Source: Chroococcidiopsis sp. CCMEE 29 (lineage in GTDB: Bacteria; Cyanobacteriota; Cyanobacteriia; Cyanobacteriales; Chroococcidiopsidaceae). Taken from it: a stretch of DNA of 64,000 nt. The DNA lies in assembly GCF_023558375.1 (NCBI RefSeq), contig NZ_CP083761.1, positions 3,770,501 through 3,834,500 of the forward strand. Reading direction: 5' to 3'. A program made the position numbers and the translations under genes. The notes beneath the pieces were generated by a model, which was not told where the DNA came from, searched no databases, and was given only the letters and a program-made list of their open reading frames with translations. Positions 35,280 through 45,225 of the stretch are shown here, piece by piece. Each line of letters opens with the position of its first letter. The stretch's first letter is position 1.

Positions 35280-36389
35280 ATGCTCCAAACCCTTGTAGTT
35301 AAAATTGGTACTTCCAGCCTAACCCAACTAAAAACAGGTCAACTGGCTCTCTCCACGATCGCCGCCTTAGCGGAAATATTGAGTCAGCTGCGGCGGCAGG
35401 GACATCAGGTAATTCTTGTCTCTTCAGGAGCAGTGGGGGTTGGCTGCGCCCGATTGGGGTTAACTGAGAGACCCCGCACAATCACACTAAAACAGGCAGT
35501 TGCAGCGGTAGGCCAGGGACGGTTGATGCGCGTGTATGACGATTTATTTACCACTCTGCAACAACCAATCGCCCAAGTCCTCCTCACCCGCAGTGACTTG
35601 GTGCAGCGCAGCCGCTATGTCAATGTCTACAATACTTTTCAGGAACTGCTAGGACTGGGAGTGATTCCGGTAGTGAATGAGAATGACACGGTAGCAGTTG
35701 AGGAACTGAAGTTTGGGGACAATGACACGCTTTCAGCTTTGGTTGCCAGCTTAGTAGAAGCGGATTGGCTGTTTTTGTTAACAGATGTGGATCGGCTTTA
35801 CTCAGCCGATCCGCGCTCTGTACCTGATGCTCAGCCAATTACATTAGTCAAACACATAGAGCAATTAGCTCAGTTGCAAGTGCAAACAGGCGATCGCGGT
35901 TCTCAATGGGGTACTGGTGGTATGGTCACCAAAATTGCCGCCGCAAGGATTGCTGCCGCAGCAGGTGTGCGAACTGTCATTACTGAAGGGCGGTTCCCCC
36001 ACAATATTGAAAAAATTTTACAGGGAGAACCCCTTGGTACCCAGTTTGAACCCCAACCTCAGCCGAATAGAGCGCGCAAACGCTGGATTGCTTATGGTCT
36101 TATTCCATCAGGAAAGCTCTATTTAGATCAAGGAGCGGTCGAAGCTATTTGCCAGACTGGGAAATCCTTGCTAGCTGCTGGAATTACCGCTGTGGAGGGC
36201 GAGTTTTACACTCAGGATGCCGTGCAGTTGTGCGACAAGAATGGTAATGAAGTTGCCAGAGGTCTCGTAAACTACAGTAGTACTGAATTACAGCAGATTC
36301 GAGGGCGACACTCAAGTGAAATCTCTGCCATTTTGGGCTACACAGGTGCGGAAACTGTCGTTCACCGAGATAACCTTGTCCTAGTTTAA
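35280..36389 (+). CDS. proB: Glutamate 5-kinase
   Basis: First step of proline synthesis. 369 residues: amino-acid kinase domain ([66 protein letters not shown]) and a C-terminal PUA domain (from about 270, with [11 protein letters not shown] and [12 protein letters not shown]). It starts directly after a heptamer repeat with no Shine-Dalgarno. The 3' end overlaps the convergent gene by 9 bp. Confidence 0.97.
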   Translation: MLQTLVVKIGTSSLTQLKTGQLALSTIAALAEILSQLRRQGHQVILVSSGAVGVGCARLGLTERPRTITLKQAVAAVGQGRLMRVYDDLFTTLQQPIAQVLLTRSDLVQRSRYVNVYNTFQELLGLGVIPVVNENDTVAVEELKFGDNDTLSALVASLVEADWLFLLTDVDRLYSADPRSVPDAQPITLVKHIEQLAQLQVQTGDRGSQWGTGGMVTKIAAARIAAAAGVRTVITEGRFPHNIEKILQGEPLGTQFEPQPQPNRARKRWIAYGLIPSGKLYLDQGAVEAICQTGKSLLAAGITAVEGEFYTQDAVQLCDKNGNEVARGLVNYSSTELQQIRGRHSSEISAILGYTGAETVVHRDNLVLV

Positions 36390-37469
36390 CGGTTCCCTAG
36401 CAGCGGCACTACGGCGTTGCTTCCTATCGTCAATAAAGTTGATTCTGAAACTCACGCCTTTCATATAGGAACTCATGTACGACAGCAGCGCGTAGATAAA
36501 GACAACAATGCCAAGCATCTCAAACAACTCTTCAATGGTCGCCATCATGGCATACATCATGTTTTGCTTACCGTACAAATCTGCATAGTACCCACCCACT
36601 AGTTCCATACCCATAGCACCTCCAACGTAGATGCTACCAGCGAGCAGAAATAGTCGCCGTGTCTTTGCAGGCAGAGCAGTAAGAAACCGCACAAATGCCA
36701 GGAAGCAGACGATAACGAAGATAGCAAAAGGAATAACCCAAGCGAAGGTAAGAAATCCACTAGTATTAAGCGCAGATTTCATTGGTCCAGTCAGGTATTC
36801 ATGCAGGCTGACTGCTTCATCTAAGGACAGAAACAGAAAGATAATTGATAAGGCTGCCCAATGACGCACATAGCTTTCACCCGCTACTTTCTTAGCATGG
36901 GCAATTATTGCCAGAAGAATAGAACAAAGTAGTAACGCCGACCAAGAGTATAGTGCAGGAATATTTTGTTCGCTGTCTACATTGAATAGCTCTGCTAAGA
37001 AGTCTCTCATGAAGTAGTCAGGTAGGAAGTATTGGGTGAACTTTCCGACCAGACTGGCGAGAACGAGAGTGAGTACCACCAGGAGTAGGAATTGACTGGT
37101 TCTCCTGGGAAAAATCTGGATTTTCAACTCACGGGAAGCTACAGCCAAGGATATTAGAGAACTTGATTCCTGTTCCGCCTGACTAGCTTGCTCCCATGAA
37201 GTCGGGTTATGGCTGCCATTTTTTTCTCGATCAGACAGTTTTTTCTCAAGTACTCGTTGCTCTGGCAAAACTACTTTTGCCATCAAGAACTCGATCGTTT
37301 GCTGTTCAACCCAGCCGTGATTCGCCAGAATTTCCCCTAAGAGCCTTCCAGATAACTTTTGTTCATTGAGTGCTGTGTTTACTTGGTCTGACGTAATTAT
37401 CCCAGCTTCAACTAAGTAAACCCCAAGCGGCTTTTTCTGTAGCTTTTTTGTCTCAGGTTTACTAATCAC
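36381..37469 (-). CDS. MshEN-like N-terminal domain fused to a multi-helix membrane protein
   Basis: 362 residues from a GTG preceded by GGGGGAAA. The first 75 residues resemble the N-terminal domain of type II/IV pilus ATPases ([40 protein letters not shown]), a fold that can bind c-di-GMP in MshE. A polar linker follows. Then seven or so hydrophobic segments run to residue 345 ([56 protein letters not shown] and others). No known enzyme domain is visible in the membrane part. Possibly a ligand-gated membrane protein; this is a guess. Confidence 0.72.
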   Translation of the reverse strand: MISKPETKKLQKKPLGVYLVEAGIITSDQVNTALNEQKLSGRLLGEILANHGWVEQQTIEFLMAKVVLPEQRVLEKKLSDREKNGSHNPTSWEQASQAEQESSSLISLAVASRELKIQIFPRRTSQFLLLVVLTLVLASLVGKFTQYFLPDYFMRDFLAELFNVDSEQNIPALYSWSALLLCSILLAIIAHAKKVAGESYVRHWAALSIIFLFLSLDEAVSLHEYLTGPMKSALNTSGFLTFAWVIPFAIFVIVCFLAFVRFLTALPAKTRRLFLLAGSIYVGGAMGMELVGGYYADLYGKQNMMYAMMATIEELFEMLGIVVFIYALLSYMSSYMKGVSFRINFIDDRKQRRSAAAREPLN

Positions 37470-37712
37470 TTACACTTTCCCCCTTTCCTCTCCGCAGCCA
37501 AGCAAAATGCCTACACTGTGCGGAAGTATACTTGGGCGCAACATCATAATGGCACTATGATCTCACTATTGGGAGTAAGGTTAAGGGAAGTTTAACTAAG
37601 ATTTGATTAAGCTTAAATGAAGATTATATTAAGATGACTGCAGCAGACGCTACATCATCTGCAGGCTTGTACTGCAACTGCTTGATGCCGGGAGGCAGCG
37701 ATTCGTGTCCAA

Positions 37713-38501
37713 TTACAAAATTTGGGACAGGAACTTGCGCGTGCGCTCCTCTTTTGGGTTTTGGAAGAATTCCAGCGGCGCAGCTTCCTCAACTAGCATA
37801 CCGCTATCCATCAGCACAATCCGGTCCGCAACCTCGCGGGCAAAGCCGACCTCATGGGTGACGACTACCATTGTCATGCCTGAGCGCGCGAGCGATCGCA
37901 TAACGTCCAGCACTTCTCGCACCATCTCCGGGTCGAGAGCCGAGGTCGGTTCATCAAACAGCATAATTTTGGGCTGCATTGCCAAAGCGCGAGCGATCGC
38001 TACTCGCTGCTGCTGACCACCGGAAAGTTGACCTGGGTACTTGTGCGCCTGTTCCAAAATTCCTACCCGTTCCAAAAGCTGCAGCGCCACTTCCTCTGCC
38101 TTCTGCTTTGGCCAACGCCTTACCCAAATCGGTGCCAGCGTCACATTTTTCAACACTGACAGGTGGGGAAACAAGTTGAATTGCTGAAACACCATCCCCA
38201 CTTCCTTACGAATGGCATCAATGTTCCGCAGGTCGTAAGAGAGTTCGATCCCATCAATTTCAATCCGTCCCTGCTGATATTCTTCCAACGCATTAAAGGT
38301 GCGAATGAAGGTTGACTTCCCAGAACCCGAAGGACCCATCACTACCACGACTTCACCTCGATTCACGGTGAGGCTGACGCCGCGCAGAACGTAAAATTTG
38401 TTGCTGTACCACTTGTGAACGTCCCGGGCAATAATAATCGGTTGGGCGAGAGCCGAATCGTCAGTATCCTGACCAGTAGAAATTGGTTGCTGCTTCGTCA
38501 T
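37713..38501 (-). CDS. bgtA: Amino-acid ABC transporter ATPase, BgtA-like
   Basis: 262 residues. Walker [10 protein letters not shown], signature [16 protein letters not shown], Walker [15 protein letters not shown] and switch His (VVTHEVGFA) are intact. Of the GlnQ/AapP type. In Anabaena the homologous gene follows natFGH and serves two transporters; here it follows natH on the same strand but with a 1.2-kb gap occupied by vapBC. It may therefore need its own promoter. Confidence 0.93.
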   Translation of the reverse strand: MTKQQPISTGQDTDDSALAQPIIIARDVHKWYSNKFYVLRGVSLTVNRGEVVVVMGPSGSGKSTFIRTFNALEEYQQGRIEIDGIELSYDLRNIDAIRKEVGMVFQQFNLFPHLSVLKNVTLAPIWVRRWPKQKAEEVALQLLERVGILEQAHKYPGQLSGGQQQRVAIARALAMQPKIMLFDEPTSALDPEMVREVLDVMRSLARSGMTMVVVTHEVGFAREVADRIVLMDSGMLVEEAAPLEFFQNPKEERTRKFLSQIL

Positions 38502-38658
38502 GGCATAAATCTCCGTTATTTACAGACGTCATTGATATCAGATCTTGCACCAACCCTGCCGTCTGCAAGGAAACAAATTCAAGCTGTAAATTATTTGTTG
38601 GTCAGGTAATCTGAGCAGTGAACCACAACTGTGGTCACTTTCCTTAGCGGGATAGTCA

Positions 38659-39048
38659 TCAAGGTAGCTGAACTTCACATTCAGTCAGCCCTTTGGATCT
38701 CCTCACGAACTTACTATCGAACGTGTATATTACAGAATAGTTTTGACTTTGTGCTAAATGAAGTGCATCAGCAAAATCCAAACCATGCTCATGCCATTGC
38801 AAAACTTGTGCCATCAAACTTGCATTTGTAAGCTGGACATTAGGCAAACCTAAAAGGTTTCTAAATGCTTCACAAATCTCATCAGGTTTAAAGCCATAGG
38901 CAAAACGTAATACCCATTCGGTTTCAAGGATTACACTATCGGGGATAAATATATCTTGTTCTTGAAACAGCGTGAGACTTTTGTTGTATTGCTGTTCATC
39001 ATCTTGTGTTAAGAGACGTACAACAACATTTGTATCAACTGCGACCAT
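38659..39048 (-). CDS. vapC: PIN-domain toxin VapC
   Basis: 129 residues with the PIN catalytic acids: Asp5 (VAVDTNVVVRLL), Glu42/44 (ILETEWVL), Asp91/94 (GLDFADALH) and Asp111 (FDSKF). VapC toxins are RNases cleaving tRNA or rRNA. I start at MVAVDTNV, which overlaps the antitoxin gene by 14 bp; an upstream frame adds 11 residues but would begin deep inside vapB. Together they form a type II toxin-antitoxin module within the amino-acid transporter gene cluster. Confidence 0.9.
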   Translation of the reverse strand: MVAVDTNVVVRLLTQDDEQQYNKSLTLFQEQDIFIPDSVILETEWVLRFAYGFKPDEICEAFRNLLGLPNVQLTNASLMAQVLQWHEHGLDFADALHLAQSQNYSVIYTFDSKFVRRSKGLTECEVQLP

Positions 39049-39298
39049 GCCACTGCGCCATAACTCCTTGGCGAATCGCATCTTCTATCTCATCTGAACT
39101 CTTCGGGTTTCCCCTATATTTCAAACATCCTGCAACCTGCGCTAACGTCGTCTCTGGAAAAGGTTTTTTTGGTTTTAGAAGAATACCGTCACCAACATCA
39201 ATAGCAATAAGTTCTTGACCTGCTTCCCAGTGGTGAGCAGCACGCAAGGCTTTTGGAATGATAACTTGTCCTTTACTCGATAAACGGGTTACTTCCAT
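39035..39298 (-). CDS. vapB: AbrB/MazE-type antitoxin VapB
   Basis: 87 residues. Swapped-hairpin AbrB domain at the N-terminus (VTRLSSKGQVIIPKALRAAH, LIAIDVGDGILLKPKKPF) and an acidic C-terminal arm that would bind the toxin. It precedes vapC with a 14-bp overlap, the normal order for antitoxin-toxin pairs. Such antitoxins usually repress their own promoter. Confidence 0.92.
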   Translation of the reverse strand: MEVTRLSSKGQVIIPKALRAAHHWEAGQELIAIDVGDGILLKPKKPFPETTLAQVAGCLKYRGNPKSSDEIEDAIRQGVMAQWHGRS

Positions 39299-39707
39299 TA
39301 GATTCAGTGACGCAAGCAGTAAGAAATATGTAAGAATTTTATCATTACCATCTTGAAAGTGTTTGCGGCGATTATATCGGGAGAGGGAGAAACCTCACGA
39401 TTCCCCCTCCCCCAACACCCTGCATGCGGCTTCAAACAGGGTGTTTAACTACCGAAGAGTAAAGATAAATCTGAACTACTTTGCTACCAATTTTCGTTGA
39501 TTTGGCTACAAATACGATCCCCCCGCCTGCGGCACCCCCTTGTGAAAGGGGGTTGGGGGTATCAGATGGGCGAATTTGTAGTTCTTAAATCGAAAAACGA
39601 TAACATATCCCTGGGCTTTCATCCACAGGTTAAAGATTTACCCTAATCCAAAATCCAAAATTGCTTTGTTCATCGGTCTGGTGCAAGATTTGAGATTGAT
39701 TAGATTT
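39299..39707. other. 409-bp palindrome-rich spacer between natH and vapB
   Basis: No gene. Two hairpins stand out: AACACCCTG...CAGGGTGTT at 39414-39445 (9-bp perfect stem, 14-nt loop), and CCCCC-TTGTGAAA-GGGGG at about 39530-39547. An AATCCAAAATCCAAAA heptad repeat lies near 39645-39665. The first hairpin could stop transcription from natH; the region looks like a landing site for small elements. Confidence 0.5.
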
Positions 39708-40910
39708 CTAACGCTGATCGACATTTAACTTCTGCTCCAGACGGCGGCTAGCTAAAGACATCCCGTAGCAAAAGACCCAGTAAATCAGACCAATGAATAG
39801 ATAAACTTCAGCATAGCGACCCAGGAACTGGGGCTGCGCCAAAACTGAACGAGCAATCCCTGTTAACTCCAATAAGCCAAACAGTGACAGGAGAGACGTA
39901 TCTTTAAATAACCCAATGAACTGACCGACTATCGCTGGAATGACTGCTCGTAGCGCTTGCGGCAGAACAATCAGCATAACCACTAGTGGCGTACTTAATC
40001 CCAAGGCGCTAGCTGCTTCGGCTTGCCCACGCGGTACGGCTTGCAAACCGCCGCGCACATTCTCCGCCAGGTAGGCGGCACTAAATAAGACAAGTCCGGC
40101 GATCGCTCGCAGCACTCGGTCTAAATCGCGGAACCAAGGCGGTAGGAACAGCGGCAGCATCACCTGGGCTAAAAACAGAATGCCAATTAATGGCAGTCCT
40201 CGGATCACTTCAATGTAGAGGATTGACAAGGCGCGCACGACTGGCAGTTTGCTCTGGCGTCCGAGAGCAAGCATGACTCCAAGCGGAAACGAAAGCACAA
40301 TACTGATTGTTGCCATCAGCACAGTCAGCAGCAGACCCGTCCAAACATTGGTTATTGTTGGCTCTAAGCCCAAGCCTCCTTTGATCAACCACAAAATCAC
40401 TACAAACGCCAGTCCCCAAGTTCCTGGCAGCCAAGAACTGATGGTTGGAGGTAATTGCCGCCCCACTGCATAGCCAACTGCGGCACCCAGCGTAATGGCT
40501 AGAAGCCAGCGTGACGGTAATCCCAGCGGGAGGACTACAGCGGCAATGGCAACACCAAGAACAATCAAGATCGAACGGCTCAAACGGCGGGCGTTTCTGC
40601 GAGCAAAGCCCCAGGAGATGCCTGTTAAGCCTGCGAGAATCCCCAGAGAAGTCCAAAGCCGCCAATATAAGTCCCGTGGAAACCGACCGACAAAGAACAG
40701 CCGCAAGTTCTCTGCGATCGCAGCCCATTCTGCTGCACCGATAACCCAGCTAATGAAACTGATGAGTGCTGGAACGATCGCAACCAGGCAAACAATCGTT
40801 AGGATGCCGTTGTACCAGGTACTAAATAAATTTTCCCGCACCCATTCCAAAGGTGACGGCGCTCGACTGGTTGGGGGAGTAGTGGGAGAGAGGTAGTCTG
40901 TCTGCGCCAT
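39708..40910 (-). CDS. natH: Amino-acid ABC transporter permease NatH (AapM/BztC-like)
   Basis: 400 residues, inner-membrane permease of a general/neutral amino-acid importer. Several hydrophobic segments; the EAA loop is VPRGQAEAASALGLSTPLVVM, and the conserved YIEVIRGLPLIGILFLAQ is present. The long N-terminal membrane extension is the AapM/BztC type. It begins 3 bp after natG, so the genes are co-translated. Confidence 0.9.
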   Translation of the reverse strand: MAQTDYLSPTTPPTSRAPSPLEWVRENLFSTWYNGILTIVCLVAIVPALISFISWVIGAAEWAAIAENLRLFFVGRFPRDLYWRLWTSLGILAGLTGISWGFARRNARRLSRSILIVLGVAIAAVVLPLGLPSRWLLAITLGAAVGYAVGRQLPPTISSWLPGTWGLAFVVILWLIKGGLGLEPTITNVWTGLLLTVLMATISIVLSFPLGVMLALGRQSKLPVVRALSILYIEVIRGLPLIGILFLAQVMLPLFLPPWFRDLDRVLRAIAGLVLFSAAYLAENVRGGLQAVPRGQAEAASALGLSTPLVVMLIVLPQALRAVIPAIVGQFIGLFKDTSLLSLFGLLELTGIARSVLAQPQFLGRYAEVYLFIGLIYWVFCYGMSLASRRLEQKLNVDQR

Positions 40911-40913
40911 AAT

Positions 40914-42122
40914 CTACCTCTCCTTCAGTTGCACAGTTTGGTTGTATAGATTCATCAGTAGGGAGATTGTCAGACTAATGGTGAGATAGGTAATCATGAT
41001 CAGCAGCATCACCTCCACAGCACGACCTGTCTGGTTAAAGGTCGTGGAAGCAACGAAATAAACATCAGGGAAGCCGATGGCGATCGCTAGACTAGAATTT
41101 TTCGCCAGGTTGAGGTATTGACTGGTTAGCGGTGGAATAATCACCCGCAGCGCTTGCGGCAAGATCACCATCTGCATGATCCGACCCGGTTTGAGTCCCA
41201 AAGCGCGTGCCGCCTCCCACTGACCTCTAGGCACCGCCTGAATTCCAGCTCGAACAATTTCGGCAATGAAACTGCCGGTATAGACAACCAGCCCGATCAC
41301 TAAGGTGCTGAACTCCGGTGACAGCCGTAACCCACCCTGGAGTTGTGTACCTCCAACCAGTTGAGGTAAGTTCCAGCTGAACGGTATTGTCCGAGTCAGT
41401 ATTAAAGCAAGCAGACCAGAAGCAACAAGTGGTCCGAGAGACCACAATATTGGGTTTCCAGGACGACCTTGCTCTAGTATGAGGCGCACGCGCCAACGCC
41501 AAAGTGCGATCGCACCTCCAATTCCCAGCGCCAGCAACACCAGCCATAATCCTGTCCCAGCAGTCGGGTTGAACCAGGGCAGAAATACCCCACGACTGGT
41601 CAGGTAGGTTGGTCCAGGCAGAGTAATGCTGTTCTCAACACCCGGTAGTTTCAGGAAAACGGCAAAGTACCAGAAGAAAAGTTGCAGGAGTAACGGTGTA
41701 TTGCGAAATATCTCGACATACACCAAAGCGAGCTGCCGCAGTAACCAGTTACTAGACAGACGGGCAATTCCCGCCAGCAAGCCAAGCATCGTGGCAAAGA
41801 TTAGACCCAGCACTGTTACTCGTAAGGAGTTAACTAACCCCACTAAGATTGCCCGAGTGTAGCTATCAGCCGGGCTGTAAGGTATGAGGGTTTCGCCAAT
41901 ATCAAACGAAGCCTGTGTCCTGAGAAAGTCAAATCCCAACTGGATGCCTAATTGCCGCAGGTTGTAGATGACATTGTCTACAATCAGAATCACCAGCAGG
42001 ACAACCAGCAGAACAGCGATCGCCTGTGCAGCAAACCGCCAAAACCGGGCATCCCGCAATAGGGTTGGTAGATCCTTAAAGTTGGGCAAACGCGAGTTAC
42101 CACGTTGACGACTGGTGCTCAT
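40914..42122 (-). CDS. natG: Amino-acid ABC transporter permease NatG (AapQ/BztB-like)
   Basis: 402 residues. Partner permease with YVEIFRNTPLLLQLFFWYF and EAA loop VPRGQWEAARALGLKPGRIMQ, plus an internal insertion between the first membrane helices and the core, typical of AapQ. Natural partner of NatH; the genes are adjacent (3-bp gap) and both follow natF. Confidence 0.9.
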   Translation of the reverse strand: MSTSRQRGNSRLPNFKDLPTLLRDARFWRFAAQAIAVLLVVLLVILIVDNVIYNLRQLGIQLGFDFLRTQASFDIGETLIPYSPADSYTRAILVGLVNSLRVTVLGLIFATMLGLLAGIARLSSNWLLRQLALVYVEIFRNTPLLLQLFFWYFAVFLKLPGVENSITLPGPTYLTSRGVFLPWFNPTAGTGLWLVLLALGIGGAIALWRWRVRLILEQGRPGNPILWSLGPLVASGLLALILTRTIPFSWNLPQLVGGTQLQGGLRLSPEFSTLVIGLVVYTGSFIAEIVRAGIQAVPRGQWEAARALGLKPGRIMQMVILPQALRVIIPPLTSQYLNLAKNSSLAIAIGFPDVYFVASTTFNQTGRAVEVMLLIMITYLTISLTISLLMNLYNQTVQLKER

Positions 42123-42131
42123 CGGTTGACC

Positions 42132-43181
42132 CTACCGGAATGGGGGAGCGTAGAGCAAGCCACCCTTGGTCCAGATCTCATTCTGACCGCGCGGCAAATT
42201 GAATGGCGTACCAGGACCGAGGTTGCGGTTATAAATCTCGCCGTAGTTGCCTACCTTCCTCACAGCGCGCGCGACGAAGTCGTTGGGCAAACCTAGACCT
42301 TGACCCAAATTGCCTTCTGTCCCAAGCAGGCGCTTAACTACTGAGTTATCCGTATTTGTAAAAGAGTCGATGTTCTGGGAGTTAATTCCTAGCTCTTCGG
42401 CCTCAATCAGACCAAAGATCACCCACTTCACCGTGTCAAACCATCGCGCATCACCATTGATCACTGCTGGCGCTAGGGGTTCTTTGGACAACAACTCTTC
42501 AAGTAGTATGTGTTCGTCTGGGTTCTTCAGCACGCTGCGGCGAGCGACAAGCGCCGAGCGATCGGCAGTCATGCCATCACAACGCCCTTCCTCATAAGTT
42601 GCGAAGGCAGCATTGACATCTTCAAAGACGATAGGCGTATACTTTACGCCGAGTTTACGCATCTGGTCTGCCAAATTCTGCTCGGTCGTTGTCCCTGTTT
42701 GAACGCAAACGGAACTGCCTTCTAAATCTTTCAAGTTTTTAATCCCACTGGCTTTTTTCACCATCATGCCTTGACCGTCGTAGAACACAGTTGGTGCAAA
42801 CTCCAGCCCTACAGAAGTATCGCGGCTGATCGTCCAAGTGGTGTTGCGGCTAAGGATATCTACTTCCCCAGCTTGTACCGCCGTAAATCGTTCTTTGGCG
42901 TTGAGATTGCGGTAATCTACAGCATCTGGGTCATCAAACAAGGCGGCAGCGATCGCCCGGCACACATCCACGTCAAGCCCAGAGTATTCGCCCTGTTGGT
43001 TGACGTAGCTAAACCCTGGTAACTCACCACTAACGCCACAGACCAGCTTGCCACGGTTTTTCACCCTATCTAACAGACTCGACGCTGACGCTGCGGAACC
43101 CTGGGCATAGAATCGGCTACAGCCGACTAGGGGAACTGCTAGCAGCATAAGCGTTAGCAGCAGAGAACTCCATTTACGCAT
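42132..43181 (-). CDS. natF: Amino-acid-binding lipoprotein NatF (AapJ/BztA-like)
   Basis: 349 residues. Lipoprotein signal (LLAVPLVGC, Cys about 21), then a solute-binding fold with GKLVCGVSGELPGFSYVNQQGEYSG, LDVDVCRAIAAAL, LEFAPTVFYDGQGMMV, VCVQTGTTTEQNL and CDGMTADRSAL. First gene of the natFGH cluster (9-bp gap to natG), so it likely carries the operon promoter in 43182-43385. Confidence 0.92.
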   Translation of the reverse strand: MRKWSSLLLTLMLLAVPLVGCSRFYAQGSAASASSLLDRVKNRGKLVCGVSGELPGFSYVNQQGEYSGLDVDVCRAIAAALFDDPDAVDYRNLNAKERFTAVQAGEVDILSRNTTWTISRDTSVGLEFAPTVFYDGQGMMVKKASGIKNLKDLEGSSVCVQTGTTTEQNLADQMRKLGVKYTPIVFEDVNAAFATYEEGRCDGMTADRSALVARRSVLKNPDEHILLEELLSKEPLAPAVINGDARWFDTVKWVIFGLIEAEELGINSQNIDSFTNTDNSVVKRLLGTEGNLGQGLGLPNDFVARAVRKVGNYGEIYNRNLGPGTPFNLPRGQNEIWTKGGLLYAPPFR

Positions 43182-43385
43182 AGCTTTCTTCCTACTCTTG
43201 TCTATATATACAAGGTGGAATTAGCTGTCATACAAGCTAGTGCTTCTCATGTTTTTAAGATTTTAACTTTGTTTTAATCATAGTAAGGAGAATCATCGAG
43301 TAAATGCAGCCACTGATACACTTTGTTGAGTTTTGTTTACAAAACTAGCATTGAAGTTAACATAGAACAGCGCATTAGCCTACTG

Positions 43386-43889
43386 CTATAACTCAAGTTC
43401 GCAGTATAACTTTTTGAATTGAGTGCCCCGAATTTGAGAACCACCAATCAGCCGGAATCCTCGCTTTTCGTAAAGAATTTGTGCAATTGCTTGGTTAGAA
43501 TGATTGGATGTGTATAGCCGTAAAAACTGCTTGCCTGCTGTTCGTGCTTTGGCGATGCAAAAATCAACTAATTTCCCGCCAATTCCTTGACCGCGAGCCT
43601 CAGGAGCCACACACGTCCAACCAAGCCAATAGGCTTCATCTCGATCTTTCTTATAGCAATATAATCCGGTAGTTCCTATTACTTTTCTAGAATCTTCATC
43701 AATAGCAACCCAATAGCGAGCTTCGGTAATTCCGATTACAGAAAAAGCTAGTTGGGAGATTATACTATTTTGAAGGCTAAATCGAAATGTTAAACTTGCT
43801 TTTTCAAATAGGTTCTGGTGGGGAAAAATCTCGTTTACTAAATCAATTGCTGCCTCAAGCGTTTTATAAGAGAGCGGTTCAATATGCAT
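43386..43889 (-). CDS. GNAT-family acetyltransferase
   Basis: 167 residues from ATG (43887-43889). Acetyl-CoA site TCVAPEARGQGIGGKLVDFCI (about 93-113), preceding strand AYWLGW, and the C-terminal FLRLYTSNHSNQAIAQILYEKRGF. It starts head-to-head with the histone-deacetylase-like gene; an in-frame TTG 15 bp upstream would lengthen the overlap. Substrate unknown. Confidence 0.85.
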   Translation of the reverse strand: MHIEPLSYKTLEAAIDLVNEIFPHQNLFEKASLTFRFSLQNSIISQLAFSVIGITEARYWVAIDEDSRKVIGTTGLYCYKKDRDEAYWLGWTCVAPEARGQGIGGKLVDFCIAKARTAGKQFLRLYTSNHSNQAIAQILYEKRGFRLIGGSQIRGTQFKKLYCELEL

Positions 43890-43905
43890 GTTTGTCAGCC
43901 CCAAG

Positions 43906-45090
43906 ATGCTACCAGTCGCACTTATCTATACTCCTGATTTTGCCGTCCACGACCCAGGTCAAATCAGCGTCGAAGGCAATAACCTATATCACCTTGTAGG
44001 CGGACAACAGTTACTTGACCCGGTTTACACCCTAGACGCAATTCAGTTTCCCTATCAAGTCGTTAGCCCTGTGCCACACCCGGAGGCAAGTAGCCGCTTG
44101 ACAGCAGCATTGGCAGCGCTCACAGACTATGGATTGACTCAGTACCTGACTATTCTTGAGCCAGAACCGGCAACGGCAGCCGAATTACAGACGGTACACA
44201 CCCCTGAATACATTGCTAAAGTTCAGGCGGTTAGTGCGACGGGTGGATTTCTAGCCGAGTCTACCTATCTTAGCCCTGGCTCTTACGAAACAGCCTTGCT
44301 CGCGGCTGGTGCCGGAATCAACGCTGCCAAGGGGATATTGTCCGGGCGTTTCACTAGTGCTTTGAGCCTAAATCGTCCACCGGGACACCATGCTGGAGCT
44401 GAATACGCTGGAGGCTTCTGCCTGTTTAACAACGCTGTGATCGCTGCCAAGTATTGCTTGGAACAGGGTGGAATGAAGCGCGTTTTGCTGCTAGATTGGG
44501 ACTTACATCACGGCAACGGTACCCACGAGATTGTACAGCACGACCCGCGGATTATTTTTTGTTCACTCCATCAGTTCGGACCAGAGCTTTACCCCCAAAC
44601 AGGCAATATTGACGAGATTGGATTCAATGGTAACGTTATCAACCTACCACTACCGGCAAAGCTAGGGGATGAGGAGTACTGGGCAATTTTCCAGGCTACT
44701 GCGCCCGCTTTGATTGAGCAGGCTAGACCCGACATCGTGATTATCTCGGCAGGCTTTGACGGGCACTTTAATGATATTAATCACCTCTACCTGTACGACC
44801 CGGGCGCTGGCTTCTGCCTAAGCGCACAACTTTACCACAAGCTAACTAGTCTGGTAGCAGAGGCAACTGCTGCTATTGGGGGGAATTACTTGCTATTGCT
44901 GGAAGGTGGTTACAATGCACTTAACCTTGGCAATTGCCTAGCTAACACGTCTGCTGCTATGTTGGGTCTGCCGCCTGTAATCGAAGAGACGCTGCCACCA
45001 AGCAAGGAAGTGTTGAATAACTTTGACTTAGAAGCATATGTCGCCACACTCAATGCTGTACACCAAGGTAATTGGCAGTTTTCTCTGTAG
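43906..45090 (+). CDS. Histone deacetylase-like amidohydrolase
   Basis: About 394 residues of the zinc-dependent arginase/deacetylase family. Active-site motifs are intact: LNRPPGHHAG (His pair), LLDWDLHHGNGTHE (Asp/His zinc ligands), FCSLHQFG, and IISAGFDGH (Asp). In bacteria these enzymes act on acetylated polyamines, acetoin or small amides. I start at ATG 43906 (MLPVALIYTPDF); another in-frame ATG at 43888 overlaps the neighbouring start codon. The adjacent divergent gene is an acetyltransferase, so the two may form a write/erase pair, but this is speculation. Confidence 0.88.
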   Translation: MLPVALIYTPDFAVHDPGQISVEGNNLYHLVGGQQLLDPVYTLDAIQFPYQVVSPVPHPEASSRLTAALAALTDYGLTQYLTILEPEPATAAELQTVHTPEYIAKVQAVSATGGFLAESTYLSPGSYETALLAAGAGINAAKGILSGRFTSALSLNRPPGHHAGAEYAGGFCLFNNAVIAAKYCLEQGGMKRVLLLDWDLHHGNGTHEIVQHDPRIIFCSLHQFGPELYPQTGNIDEIGFNGNVINLPLPAKLGDEEYWAIFQATAPALIEQARPDIVIISAGFDGHFNDINHLYLYDPGAGFCLSAQLYHKLTSLVAEATAAIGGNYLLLLEGGYNALNLGNCLANTSAAMLGLPPVIEETLPPSKEVLNNFDLEAYVATLNAVHQGNWQFSL

Positions 45091-45225
45091 TGATTTCAAC
45101 AAGCCTATGCTACCAATTTTAGATTTTAGATTTTGGATTCTGGATTGAGGAACCCTTGCTGTCAGCCACTTTCGGTGTAGCGATTTGTAGCCAAGCTAAA
45201 GCAAAACGGTAGCGATCGCTTAGTT

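Noticed and set aside
40210-40728. 172-residue ORF inside natH
   Set aside because: An alternative frame of a clear permease gene; it has no membrane-protein or family pattern.
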